Assembly: GCF_019084075.1 (NCBI RefSeq)
Contig: NZ_JAHREN010000001.1
Coordinates: forward strand, 4,552,501-4,616,500
DNA length: 64,000 nucleotides
Origin: Siccirubricoccus sp. G192
Lineage (GTDB): Bacteria > Pseudomonadota > Alphaproteobacteria > Acetobacterales > Acetobacteraceae
Reading direction: 5' to 3'
Below, piece by piece: positions 10,869 to 18,959 of this stretch. Made by a program: the position numbers and the translations under genes. Below the pieces are notes generated by a model. The model worked only from the letters and a program-made list of their open reading frames with translations, did not search any database and was not told where the DNA came from. Each line of letters starts with the position of its first letter. The stretch's first letter is position 1.

Positions 10869-12599
10869 CTATTCGGCTGCCGCCAGCAGGCTTTCGCCAG
10901 GCTGCAACCGGGTGAAATGCACCGGCCGCCAGTCCAGCGCGATCCGGCCCGCCGCCAGGGTGGCGACGGTATGGGAAAGCCCGTCCCGCCCCGCATCGGT
11001 CTCAGGGAAATCCTCGCGCCAATGGGCGCCGCGGCTTTCCCGCCGCGCCTCGGCGGCGGCCACGATGCTGCGGCTGACCAGGACCAGGGATTTCAGGTTC
11101 AGCCAGTCGTGCCAGGTGAGGTTGAAGGCGCGGTCCTGGCCGTCCAGCCCGGCTGCGTCCAGCTCGGCCTCCAGCGCATCCAGGCCGCGCGCCGCCTCGG
11201 CCAGCCCGGCCGCATCCCGCAGGATGCCGGCCTTCTCCCACATCAGCGCATGCAGCCCGTCGCGGATCGGCGAGAGCGGCGCGGCGGGCCGCCCGAAGGG
11301 CGCCAGGGTGGCGGCGATGGCGGCCTCCAGCGCCGCACGGTCCGGTTCCTCGAAGGCGCCATGCCGCGGCACCCAGCGCCCCATGCTGTCGCCGGCGATG
11401 CCGCCGAAGACGGTGGAATTCGCCACGCCATTGCCGCCCAGCCGGTTCGCGCCATGCACGCCGCCGGTATCCTCGCCGGCCGCGAAAAGTCCGGGCAGTT
11501 CGGTGCTGCCATCGGGGGCGAAGACCAGCCCGCCCATCATGTAATGCGCGGTCGGCACCACCGGCACGCGACCGCCGGCCAGGTCGAAGCCGCAATCGGC
11601 GCAGCGTTCCACCATGCCCTTGAACATCCGGCGGACCTTCTCGGCGCCGAGATGCCGCATCTCGATCCAGAGCCCGCCCTCGGCATTCACATTGCCCGCC
11701 AGCATCTCCCGGTACATGGAGCGGCTGACGATGTCGCGCGTCGCCCGCTCCAGCCGCGGATCGTATTTGTGCATGAAGCGCTCGCCATCGCCGCCGAGCA
11801 GATAGCCGCCGGCGCCGCGCAGCCCCTCCTCGATGATGGTGCCGGTCATGCGCGTGCCCGGGCCGGCGAGCACGCCGGTCGGGTGGAACTGCACCATCTC
11901 CATGTCGCGCAGCGGCAGCCCCGCTTGCAGCGCCATCGCCATGCCGTCGCAGGACTTGTCGCCGGAGGGGGTGTGGTAGGTGTACATGGTCGGCCCGCCG
12001 CCGGTGCCGAGCAGCACCGCGCGCGCCTGGCAGAAGACCAGCTCGCCGCTGCGCACATCGACCAGCAGTACGCCCGAAAGCCGCGAGCCATCCGCCGTGC
12101 GGATCAGCGCGACGGCGCGGTGCTCCTCCAGCCGCTCGATGCCGCGCGCCCAGACCTGTTCGGCCAGGCGGTTGATGATCTCGATGCCGGTCAGGTCGCC
12201 CTTGTGCACCGTGCGGTCGAAGGTCTGGCCGGCGAAAGCCTTCTGGTGGATGGTGCCGTCCGGGTTGCGATCGAAGAAGCAGCCCCAGCGGTTCTCAAGC
12301 TCGCGGATGCGGTCCTGCGCCACCGTCACCAGGGTCCAGGCGAGGTCCTGGTCGTTCAGCCATTTCCCGCCATCGAGCGTGTCCATGAAATGCCGCTCGG
12401 CGGAATCGCCCTCGGCAATGGCGACATTGTAGCCGCCCTGCACCATGCGGGTGCAGCCGGACTTGCCGAGCAGCCCCTTCACCGCCACCGTCACCTGCAA
12501 TTCCGGCGCCGCATCCTTGGCATGCAGCGCCGCCAGCAGCCCGGCGCCGCCGGAGCCGAGCACCAGGATATCCGTGCGGATGCGGCGCGGCGCGGTCAT
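10869..12599 (-). CDS. FAD-binding succinate dehydrogenase/fumarate reductase-like flavoprotein subunit
   Basis: This 576-residue flavoprotein belongs to the SdhA/FrdA/L-aspartate oxidase family and interconverts a saturated dicarboxylate with its alkene. It shows the FAD motif ILVLGSGGAGLLAAL, the substrate-site stretch MVQFHPTGVLAG and GEDTGGVHGANRLGGNGV. The segment that in SdhA/FrdA reads SHTVAAQGG is SGCTRMVQGG here, so the histidine that covalently holds FAD appears absent. Its ATG overlaps the stop of the upstream fumarase-beta gene (ATGA). It is the last gene of an operon with the iron-sulfur and membrane-anchor subunits. The divergence from canonical SdhA suggests a specialised substrate rather than the housekeeping TCA enzyme. 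Confidence 0.9.
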   Translation of the reverse strand: MTAPRRIRTDILVLGSGGAGLLAALHAKDAAPELQVTVAVKGLLGKSGCTRMVQGGYNVAIAEGDSAERHFMDTLDGGKWLNDQDLAWTLVTVAQDRIRELENRWGCFFDRNPDGTIHQKAFAGQTFDRTVHKGDLTGIEIINRLAEQVWARGIERLEEHRAVALIRTADGSRLSGVLLVDVRSGELVFCQARAVLLGTGGGPTMYTYHTPSGDKSCDGMAMALQAGLPLRDMEMVQFHPTGVLAGPGTRMTGTIIEEGLRGAGGYLLGGDGERFMHKYDPRLERATRDIVSRSMYREMLAGNVNAEGGLWIEMRHLGAEKVRRMFKGMVERCADCGFDLAGGRVPVVPTAHYMMGGLVFAPDGSTELPGLFAAGEDTGGVHGANRLGGNGVANSTVFGGIAGDSMGRWVPRHGAFEEPDRAALEAAIAATLAPFGRPAAPLSPIRDGLHALMWEKAGILRDAAGLAEAARGLDALEAELDAAGLDGQDRAFNLTWHDWLNLKSLVLVSRSIVAAAEARRESRGAHWREDFPETDAGRDGLSHTVATLAAGRIALDWRPVHFTRLQPGESLLAAAE

Positions 12600-13219
12600 G
12601 GCCGGGCGCCTTCGGCCGCGCCGAGCTTCTCCAGCACCGCCTGCCGCCGCGCCGCCACCTTGGCGTTCACCTCCGTGTAGAGGCTGCCGCCATGGCTATC
12701 CATGGCGACCAGCAGCGGGCCGAAATCGCGGATGCGGAATTTGTAGAGGCTTTCCGGGTTGAGGTCGTCGAGATCGACATCCTCCAACTGCTCGATCCAG
12801 GTGGTCTCCAGCGCCGCCGCGCCGCCCACCACGGCCAGGTAGCAGCCGCCAAGCTCGGCGAAGGCGCGCAGGCTCTCCTCGCGCAGCCCGCCCTTGCCGA
12901 TGATGATCCGCACGCCTTCCCGCTCCATTAGCGGCCGGGTGAAGCGCTCCATGCGGTCCGAGGTGGTGGTGCCGACGCAGACCGGGGCATAGCCGGCGGG
13001 ATGCTCCGGCGAGGGCTCCACCTTGCGGAGATTGGGCGCGGTATGGATCACGGCATGGCCGCGCAGGTCGAATTTCGTGCGGCGGCCATGGTCGAACATG
13101 TGGATCTGCGTGGCGTCGCGGATGCCGAAGAGGGTGGATTGCAGGGTCACGCGGTCGCCAACGCGCAGGGCGCGGATATCCGCCTCGGAAACCGGGGTGT
13201 TCAGCACATGATCGGCCAT
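12596..13219 (-). CDS. Class I fumarase-type hydratase, beta subunit (C-terminal domain)
   Basis: This 207-residue protein matches the C-terminal domain of iron-sulfur-dependent class I fumarases, and the small TtdB subunit of tartrate dehydratase. Recognisable motifs are VCVGTTTSDRMERFT and IIIGKGGLREES, with a GG/AAL stretch after it. It pairs with the alpha subunit encoded 3 bases upstream to hydrate a double bond (fumarate to malate or an analogue) or dehydrate a hydroxy acid. Its stop overlaps the start of the flavoprotein gene, implying translational coupling of dehydrogenation and hydration. Whether the substrate is fumarate, tartrate or a methylated analogue cannot be read from the sequence. 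Confidence 0.9.
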   Translation of the reverse strand: MADHVLNTPVSEADIRALRVGDRVTLQSTLFGIRDATQIHMFDHGRRTKFDLRGHAVIHTAPNLRKVEPSPEHPAGYAPVCVGTTTSDRMERFTRPLMEREGVRIIIGKGGLREESLRAFAELGGCYLAVVGGAAALETTWIEQLEDVDLDDLNPESLYKFRIRDFGPLLVAMDSHGGSLYTEVNAKVAARRQAVLEKLGAAEGARP

Positions 13220-13222
13220 GGT

Positions 13223-14131
13223 TCAGAACCCCACCACGATGCCATCGGGCGTGAAGGTCGCGCTGGCGCGCCGCGCGCTGTGGCACTGGATGTTCACCGC
13301 CACCGGGTTCATGGTGATATGCGTCGCCGCCGTCTCCACATGCACGGCGAAGCTGGTGCCATCGCCGCCCAGGCCCTGCGGCCCGATGCCAAGGCCGTTC
13401 ACCGCGTCAGACAATTCCGCCTCCAGCTTCGCACCCTCGGCATCGGCGCAGCGCGAGCCGAGCGGCCGGGTCGCCGCCATCTTCGCCAGATGCATGCAGA
13501 GGTCGGAGGTGCCGCCGATGCCGACGCCGACGATGGTGGGAGGGCAGACCTTGCCGCCGGCCTGCATCACCCGGTCCACCACGAAGCGCTTCACCGCGGC
13601 GAGCCCATCCGCCGGGATCAGCATCTGCAGGAAGCTGCCATTCTCGCTGCCCGATCCCTTCGGGATCATCTCCAGGCGGAGTTCCCGGTCGCGATCGGTG
13701 AAGTCGATATTGATGACCGGCACCCGCTCGCCGCAGCTGGTATGCTCGTTCTTCCGGGTGATGGGATGCACGACCGAGGAGCGCAGCGGCGCCTCCCGCG
13801 TCGCGCGCGCCGTGCCGCGGGCGATCGCCGCCTTCAGGTCCCAGCCATCCAGCGCGATGTTGCGGCCGATCAGCACGTTGAAGATCGGGATGCCGGTATC
13901 CTGGCAGAGCAGGTTGTCCATGCGTTCCGCCACGCCGATATTCTCGATCATGGTGGCGAGGATGGCCTTGGCGGTGCCGTCCGTCTCATCGGCATCGAGC
14001 CGGGCGAAGCCCTGCTTGATGTCGTCCGGCAGGATCTTGCAGGCCCGGATATAGAGCAGCTTCGCCGCCTCCTCGACGGCGCCGGGGTCGATCCGCAACG
14101 GCTCGGCATTGGGCCTGGAAACATGGGTCAT
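13223..14131 (-). CDS. Class I fumarase-type hydratase, alpha subunit (4Fe-4S)
   Basis: This 302-residue protein is the N-terminal, 4Fe-4S-binding part of a two-subunit class I hydratase (FumA/TtdA family). The three cluster cysteines are visible in LLCQDTGIPIFNV, GGKVCPPTIVGVGIGG and LGSRCADAEGAKLE. The start at 14131 (MTHVSRPNAE) leaves an N-terminus of normal length, although the frame is open further upstream. It sits between the TauE-like permease gene (20 bases upstream) and the beta-subunit gene (3 bases downstream) in a single operon with the SDH-like subunits. Catalysis takes place in the cytosol. Confidence 0.92.
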   Translation of the reverse strand: MTHVSRPNAEPLRIDPGAVEEAAKLLYIRACKILPDDIKQGFARLDADETDGTAKAILATMIENIGVAERMDNLLCQDTGIPIFNVLIGRNIALDGWDLKAAIARGTARATREAPLRSSVVHPITRKNEHTSCGERVPVINIDFTDRDRELRLEMIPKGSGSENGSFLQMLIPADGLAAVKRFVVDRVMQAGGKVCPPTIVGVGIGGTSDLCMHLAKMAATRPLGSRCADAEGAKLEAELSDAVNGLGIGPQGLGGDGTSFAVHVETAATHITMNPVAVNIQCHSARRASATFTPDGIVVGF

Positions 14132-14150
14132 CGCGTTCTCCTCCCGTCCA

Positions 14151-14885
14151 TCAGGCCACCAGCGAGAGGCCGGAGGCCAGAAGCAGCGCCAGCAGCACCA
14201 GGCGGTAGCGCTCCGCCGTCGCGGCATGGAAGGCCCGCACGCCGAGCCAGCCGCCCAGGGCCAGGACCGGCAGCAGCAGCAGCAGCCGCTCCCCGGTGCC
14301 GCCGCCGAAGAGCCCGGCGCCGAAGGCCCAGGCCAGGGCCAGCGACTGCATCACCAGGATGAAGGGCTGGTAGACGCCGCGCGCCGTATCCTTGCGCCAG
14401 CCGCGCAAGTCGCACCAGATGGTCGGCAGCGCGCCGGAGAAGCCGCCGACCCCGCCCAGCACGCCGCCGGCGAAACCCACTGCCGCATCGGCGCCGCGGC
14501 CGCCGGCCGTCATCGGCGCGGGCGCCCGGCGCAGCGCCAGCCGGGCCAGCATCCAGCCGGCATAGAGGATCAGCAGCACCCCCACCGCGAAGCCGAGCGT
14601 GCGGGCATCGATATGCGCCAGCGCCAGGGTGCCCAGCGGCACGCCGAAGACGCCGCCGACCAGGAAGGGCGCCGCCGCGCGCCACTGCACGACCCGGCGC
14701 AGCGAGAGCAGGGTGCCCACCTGCATCAGGGTGCTGGCGGCGATCACCAGCGGCGCCGCCTCGGTGGGCGGCAGCAGGTGATACCAGACGCCCGAGGCGA
14801 TCAGCGCGAAGGCGAAGCCCGCCAGCCCCGCGGCGAAGGCGGCGAAGAAGCCGCCCGCCAGCAGCCAGAGGAGGTCAGAGGACAT
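14151..14885 (-). CDS. TauE/SafE family membrane permease
   Basis: This 244-residue integral membrane protein of the TauE/SafE (DUF81) family has about seven or eight hydrophobic segments. The family repeat is recognisable as GGFFAAFAAGLAGFAFALI at the N-terminus and GFAGGVLGGVGGFSGALP near residue 140. Relatives export sulfite, sulfoacetate or other organic anions. Its position in the middle of a dehydrogenase/hydratase operon suggests transport of the pathway substrate or product, but the direction and ligand are inference only. Confidence 0.88.
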   Translation of the reverse strand: MSSDLLWLLAGGFFAAFAAGLAGFAFALIASGVWYHLLPPTEAAPLVIAASTLMQVGTLLSLRRVVQWRAAAPFLVGGVFGVPLGTLALAHIDARTLGFAVGVLLILYAGWMLARLALRRAPAPMTAGGRGADAAVGFAGGVLGGVGGFSGALPTIWCDLRGWRKDTARGVYQPFILVMQSLALAWAFGAGLFGGGTGERLLLLLPVLALGGWLGVRAFHAATAERYRLVLLALLLASGLSLVA

Positions 14886-14900
14886 CGTGCGGATGCGCGT

Positions 14901-15245
14901 TCAAAAAACAGCCAGGAGGAACAGCAGGCCGGCGGCAAGGGAGATCCCGGCCGAGGCCGCCACCAGATCCTTCTGCCGACGCCGCCAGCCAAGGAATTCC
15001 AGCGCCAGCACTCGCAGCCCGCCGGCGAGATGCGCCGCCAGCAGCAGCACCAGGCCGAATTCCGCGGCCTTCACCAGCGGGCGGTCGGTCCAGCGCAGGA
15101 AGCCCTCCAGCGCCGCCTCGCCCTGGATGGCGCCGCCGAGCGCCCAGAAATGCAGTGGCAGGAACAGCGCCAGCAGCAGGCCGGAGATGCGGTGCACGAG
15201 GAAGGCAAGGTAGGTCGGGTGGGAGCGGGGCCGGAGGTCCATCAT
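14901..15245 (-). CDS. Succinate dehydrogenase/fumarate reductase-like membrane anchor subunit (SdhC-like)
   Basis: This is a small membrane protein of 113-114 residues with three hydrophobic helices. The stretch RSHPTYLAFLVHRISGLLLA contains the HRxSG pattern of SdhC-type cytochrome b anchors, and further histidines (LPLHFWALGG, LLAAHLAGG) could ligate heme. Two adjacent ATG codons (15245 and 15242) overlap the stop of the preceding anchor gene. It would anchor the flavoprotein and iron-sulfur subunits to the inner membrane and pass electrons to quinone. Family membership rests on size, topology and context. Confidence 0.83.
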   Translation of the reverse strand: MMDLRPRSHPTYLAFLVHRISGLLLALFLPLHFWALGGAIQGEAALEGFLRWTDRPLVKAAEFGLVLLLAAHLAGGLRVLALEFLGWRRRQKDLVAASAGISLAAGLLFLLAVF

Positions 15246-15589
15246 GCTGCGTAGAGCCCCCAGGCGGCACGGATGCCGAAGCCCGCGGTGGCCAGCCCGA
15301 TGCCGAGCCAGGCCAGGTCGAAGCCGCGGCCGCGCCAGCCCAGCGTCTCGCCCGCGATGTTGCGCAGCCCGATCGCCCCATGCAGCCCGGCGCAGAGCGC
15401 GAAGACCGCATAGAAGCCGAGCCATAGCGCGTCGCCCCGCAGCCGCCCCAGGATCTCCGCCGCCGTCAGCCCGCCGCGCACCGCCAGGATGATGGTGACG
15501 AGGTGCACCGTCACCGCCAGCGCCAGCACCATGGCGGTGACGCGCTGGGCGATCCAGAGATGCATCTGGCCTTGCGCCACGCGGTTCAC
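15242..15589 (-). CDS. Second SDH-like membrane anchor subunit
   Basis: This is a roughly 115-residue membrane protein with three hydrophobic helices, including MHLWIAQRVTAMVLALAVTV and a histidine-containing segment CAGLHGAIGLRNI. I place the start at a GTG (15589) overlapping the stop of the iron-sulfur subunit gene (GTGA), which gives VNRVAQGQMHLW; an ATG at 15565 is the alternative. Between sdhB-like and sdhC-like genes it is best explained as the other quinone-binding anchor. Sequence conservation in such anchors is low, so the exact C/D naming is uncertain. Confidence 0.8.
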   Translation of the reverse strand: MNRVAQGQMHLWIAQRVTAMVLALAVTVHLVTIILAVRGGLTAAEILGRLRGDALWLGFYAVFALCAGLHGAIGLRNIAGETLGWRGRGFDLAWLGIGLATAGFGIRAAWGLYAA

Positions 15590-16335
15590 GCGCGCCGCCC
15601 GAGCAGCGTGTCCCAGAACAGGCTGCGCTTCAGCCCGGCGATGGCCGCGGAAGGATCGAGCTGCTTCGGGCAGCGCTCGGTGCAGCTTTGCGTGGAGTGG
15701 CAGGAATGGCAGCCGGCATCGCCCGCCACTGCCTCCATGCGTTCCTGCCGGGCGCCGTCGCGCACGTCGTTCACCAGGGTCCAGGCGCGGTTCAGCGCGG
15801 CGGGGCCGAGATAGTCGGGGTTCCAGGCCACCACGTCGCAGCTTGCATGGCAGACGCCGCAGCCGATGCATTCGATGCCCGCATCGGCCTCCCGCCGCTG
15901 CTTGGAGGCAGGGGGGACCACGTGGAATTCCTGGGGCACCGCGCCATCCGGTGCATCCTTCGGCTGGAAGCGGCCGCGCGCCCGGGCCCATTTGTCGAAG
16001 AAGGGCGCCATGTCGGTGGCGAGGTCGCGGATAACAGGCAGATTGGCCAGCGGCCGCAATCCCAGCCTGCCATCGGCGCCGATGACGCGGCTCGCATGGG
16101 TGCGGCAGGTCCAGCGGGCGCGGCCATTCACCATCATGGCGCAACTGCCGCACATGCCGACCCGGCAGGCGAAGCGATAGGCAAGCGAGGGGTCCAGCTC
16201 CCGCTGGATATGGGTGACGATATCGAGCACGGTCTGGTTGCCGCGCGCCGGCACCTGGTAGCGCTGCATCGCGCCCTCGGCACCGCCGCGCCAGATGCTG
16301 ACCTCAAGCGTCCCCGCCGCTTCCACCATCGGCAT
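15586..16335 (-). CDS. Succinate dehydrogenase/fumarate reductase-like iron-sulfur subunit
   Basis: This 249-residue electron-transfer subunit has three cluster motifs. The N-terminal 2Fe-2S ferredoxin domain has CRVGMCGSCAMMVNG followed by a later Cys (RWTCRTH). The 4Fe-4S motif is CIGCGVCHASCD, and the last cluster site is CHSCHSTQSCTERCP. It transfers electrons from the flavoprotein to quinone at the membrane anchors. It is the first gene of the seven-gene operon and diverges from the thiamine-diphosphate enzyme gene across 93 bases that hold palindromic operator candidates. The cysteine spacing is like fumarate reductases and non-TCA SDH relatives. Confidence 0.92.
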   Translation of the reverse strand: MPMVEAAGTLEVSIWRGGAEGAMQRYQVPARGNQTVLDIVTHIQRELDPSLAYRFACRVGMCGSCAMMVNGRARWTCRTHASRVIGADGRLGLRPLANLPVIRDLATDMAPFFDKWARARGRFQPKDAPDGAVPQEFHVVPPASKQRREADAGIECIGCGVCHASCDVVAWNPDYLGPAALNRAWTLVNDVRDGARQERMEAVAGDAGCHSCHSTQSCTERCPKQLDPSAAIAGLKRSLFWDTLLGRRA

Positions 16336-16366
16336 TCTGCCTTATTCCGCCGTAATTTCCCGAGCC

Positions 16367-16389
16367 AGTCTTGTATAAGACACAAGACT
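16367..16389. promoter_or_regulatory. Palindromic operator candidate for the GntR regulator
   Basis: A perfect 8-base inverted repeat AGTCTTGT-N7-ACAAGACT lies in the divergent intergenic region. Nested within it is a second palindrome, GTCTT-GTAT-AAGAC (16368-16381). GntR/HutC-type regulators bind sites of similar size, often with GT/AC arms, so this is the natural operator for the regulator encoded at 18067. A further perfect 12-base palindrome CGAAATATTTCG follows at 16406-16417, just before the ribosome site of the thiamine-diphosphate gene. Binding is inferred. Confidence 0.6.
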
Positions 16390-16428
16390 TGCCTAGCCTT
16401 AATCGCGAAATATTTCGAAGGTGAAAAA

Positions 16429-18070
16429 ATGGGCAAGCCGATCCGGGGGGCGGATGCGCTGGTCGAGGGGTTGGCGCGGGCCGGGGTGGGAACGGTCTTC
16501 ACCCTCTCGGGCAACCACATCATGCCGGTCTTCGACGCCCTGCTGGGGCGAGGAATCGAGCTGATCCACACCCGCCAGGAAGCCGCCGCCGTGCATATGG
16601 CCGATGCCTATGCCCGCCTCACCGGCGAGGCCGGGATCGCCCTGGTGACGGGTGGGCAGGGCCATACCAACGCGGTGGCCGCGCTCAGCACCGCCATGGC
16701 GGGGGGAGGTGCCGCTGGTGCTGCTCTCCGGCCATGCGCCGCTCGGCGAACTCGGTCTCGGCGCCTTCCAGGAATTGCGCAATGCCGATCTCGCCGCGCC
16801 CGTGACCAAGGCGGCCTGGGTGGCGCAATCGACCGCCACCCTGGCGCAGGACCTGGCCCGCGCCATCCGCATCGCCCGTTCCGGCCGACCCGGCCCGGTG
16901 CATCTCAGCCTGCCCACCGATGTGCTGGAAGCGCGGCTCGACCCCTCCGGCATCGCCTGGCCGGAGCCGGCGGCGTTCCAGCCGGAGCCGATGCCGCTCT
17001 CGCCCGGCATGGTGGCCGCCGTCATGGCGGAAATCGCCAGCGCCAGCCGGCCGCTGGTCATCGCCCCGCCCGCGCTCTGCACGCCGGAAGGACGCGGGTT
17101 GCTGGCCCCGCTCAGCGGCGTGCTCGGCGCGCCGGTGCTGGCCATGGAAAGCCCGCGCGGGGTGGCCGACCCCTCGCTCGGCGCCTTCGCGGAGGTGCTG
17201 GCGGAGGCCGACCTGATCCTGCTGCTCGGCAAGCCGCTCGACTTCACCCTGCGCTTCGGCCGGGCGCCGGCCATCGCGCCCGGCTGCCGCTGGATCGTGC
17301 TGGACCCCGAGCCCGCGCTGCTCGCCCGCGCGGCGCATCTGCTCGGCGGGCGCCTGGCACTGGCCGCCCTCTGCGGCGCCGCGGAAGCGGCGCGGGCCTT
17401 CATCATGCTCCCCGATGCAGGCAATCGACCGGCACCGGGCTGGATGGATAAAGTGTCTGACGCCATCGCCCATCGCCCCGCCGCCTGGGACGCCTATCGC
17501 GGCCGCAGCGCCGGCCCGATCCATCCCGTCACCCTCTGCCACGCCCTCGCGCCGCATCTGCGCGACCCGCAGGCCGTGCTGGTGAGCGATGGCGGCGAGA
17601 TCGGGCAATGGGCGCAGGCGCTGCTCACCGCGCCCGCCCGCGTCATCAATGGCGTGGCCGGCGCCATCGGCCCCTCCATCCCCTTCGCCATGGCGGCGCG
17701 GCGGGCGCGGCCGGAGGCCAGCATCCTCGCCGTGCTGGGCGATGGCACCTTCGGCTTCCACATGGCGGAATTCGACACCGCGGTCCGCCACGGCCTGCCC
17801 TTCGTCGCCGTGGTCGGCAATGACGGCCGCTGGAACGCCGAGCACCAGATCCAGCTCCGCGACTATGGCGCGGACCGCGCGCATGGCTGCAGCCTGGCGC
17901 CGGCCACCCGCTACGACCTGGTGGCCACGGCGCTGGGCGGGCATGGCGAATTCGTGCAGGACGCCGCCGAATTGCCCGTCGCGCTGGACCGCGCCTTCGC
18001 CAGCAAGCGCCCGGCCTGCGTCAATGTGCTGATCGAGGGGCAGCCGGCGCCGGTCGTCCGCCGCAAATGA
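16429..18070 (+). CDS. Thiamine diphosphate-binding enzyme (acetolactate synthase-like), frameshifted
   Basis: This enzyme of about 546 residues belongs to the acetolactate synthase/2-oxoacid decarboxylase superfamily. The N-terminal pyrimidine domain has the catalytic glutamate in HTRQEAAAVHMADAYARLTG. The C-terminal pyrophosphate domain has the motif GDGTFGFHMAEFD ending in GNDGRWN. The frame breaks at six G (16701-16706); removing one G restores TAMAGEVPLVLLSGHAPLG. The start follows GAAGGTG. The gene overlaps the GntR gene by four bases (ATGA). Divergent organisation with the SDH-like operon implies a shared pathway, perhaps cleaving or condensing a 2-oxoacid. It is not a biosynthetic AHAS by context, since no small subunit is nearby. 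Confidence 0.87.
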
Positions 18071-18810
18071 CCATGCTGCTGCCGGAGGAATCGCGGCCCG
18101 CCGCGCAGCCGCTCTACCTCCAGGTGGAGGCGCTGCTGATGGGCCGCATCGCCGAGGGCCTCTGGCCCCCCGGCACGCCGCTGCCGAGCGAGGTGGAGAT
18201 CGGCCGCGACCTCGGCGTTTCCCAGGGCACGGTGCGCAAGGCCTTGCAGGCGCTGGAGCGGCGCCGGCTCATCGAGCGCCGCCAGGGCCGCGGCACCTTC
18301 GTCGCCGAGCACACCAGCGAACGCGCGCTGTTCCACTTCTTCCGCGTCGCCGATCCCTGGGGGCGGAAGCCGGTGCCGACCAGCCGGCTGCTGCGCATGG
18401 GCACCGGCCCGGCCAACAACGACGAGGCGCGGCGCCTGCACCTGCCGCTTGAAACCCCGATGATGCGGCTGCTGCGGCTCAGGCTGCTGGAGGGCAGGCC
18501 CTGCATCCTGGAGCAGATCTCGCTCCCCGCCGCGCTCTTCCCGCATTTCACCCTGCCGCTCGACCGCGAGCTGACGGACGAGATGTACGTGCTCTACCAG
18601 CGCCGCCACGGCGTCACGGTGATGCGGGCGGAGGAGGAGCTGCGCGCCATCGCCGCCGATGCCTGGATCGCCGAGGCCCTGGCCGGCGCCGCCGGTCAGG
18701 TGCTGCTGGAGATCGACCGCGTCGCCTTCGACGTCTCCGGCCAGCGGGTGGAACGGCGCCTCACCTGGCTCGACACCACCGACTGGCGCTACCGGCTGGA
18801 ATTGGAATAG
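18067..18810 (+). CDS. GntR family transcriptional regulator (HutC/UTRA type)
   Basis: This 247-residue regulator has an N-terminal winged helix-turn-helix (residues about 15-80, with GTPLPSEVEIGRDLGVSQG and RRQGRGTFVAEHT) and a C-terminal UTRA ligand-binding domain (about 95-245, with RRHGVTVMRAEEELRAI). HutC-type members are usually repressors released by a pathway metabolite. It is translationally coupled to the thiamine-diphosphate gene and probably controls both divergent units through the palindromes at 16367-16417. ATG codons at 18067 and 18073 are both possible. Confidence 0.93.
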   Translation: MTMLLPEESRPAAQPLYLQVEALLMGRIAEGLWPPGTPLPSEVEIGRDLGVSQGTVRKALQALERRRLIERRQGRGTFVAEHTSERALFHFFRVADPWGRKPVPTSRLLRMGTGPANNDEARRLHLPLETPMMRLLRLRLLEGRPCILEQISLPAALFPHFTLPLDRELTDEMYVLYQRRHGVTVMRAEEELRAIAADAWIAEALAGAAGQVLLEIDRVAFDVSGQRVERRLTWLDTTDWRYRLELE

Positions 18811-18853
18811 CGGCCCTCCCCCAATCGGGCGGGAGAGGGCCGCTTGATTTCCT

Positions 18854-18899
18854 CGGCCCGATTCAGACCTCCGGGCCATGCGGCCCTGCGGTCATCGGG
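18854..18899. repeat. Palindromic intergenic repeat, copy 1
   Basis: This is a 46-base unit that recurs at 18909-18954 and 61351-61395. It folds as a long imperfect hairpin: arms CCCGAT/ATCGGG, then GACC/GGTC, then GGGCC/GGCCC around ATGC. It lies between two convergent genes and has no coding role. REP-like element or bidirectional terminator function is inferred. Confidence 0.8.
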
Positions 18900-18908
18900 T
18901 CGTCGCTG

Positions 18909-18954
18909 CGGCCCGATTCAGACCTCCGGGCCATGCGGCCCTGCGGTCATCGGG
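18909..18954. repeat. Palindromic intergenic repeat, copy 2
   Basis: This second copy is in direct orientation to copy 1 after a 9-base spacer, with the same nested arms. The outer arm here extends to GGCCCGAT/ATCGGGCC. It ends five bases before the stop codon of the convergent binding-protein gene. Confidence 0.8.
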
Positions 18955-18959
18955 CCGTC

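Noticed and set aside
18811-18959. Tandem repeat pair considered as a CRISPR array
   Set aside because: Only two units with a 9-base spacer, no cas genes, and a third copy 42 kb away; the palindromic hairpin fits an intergenic repeat.
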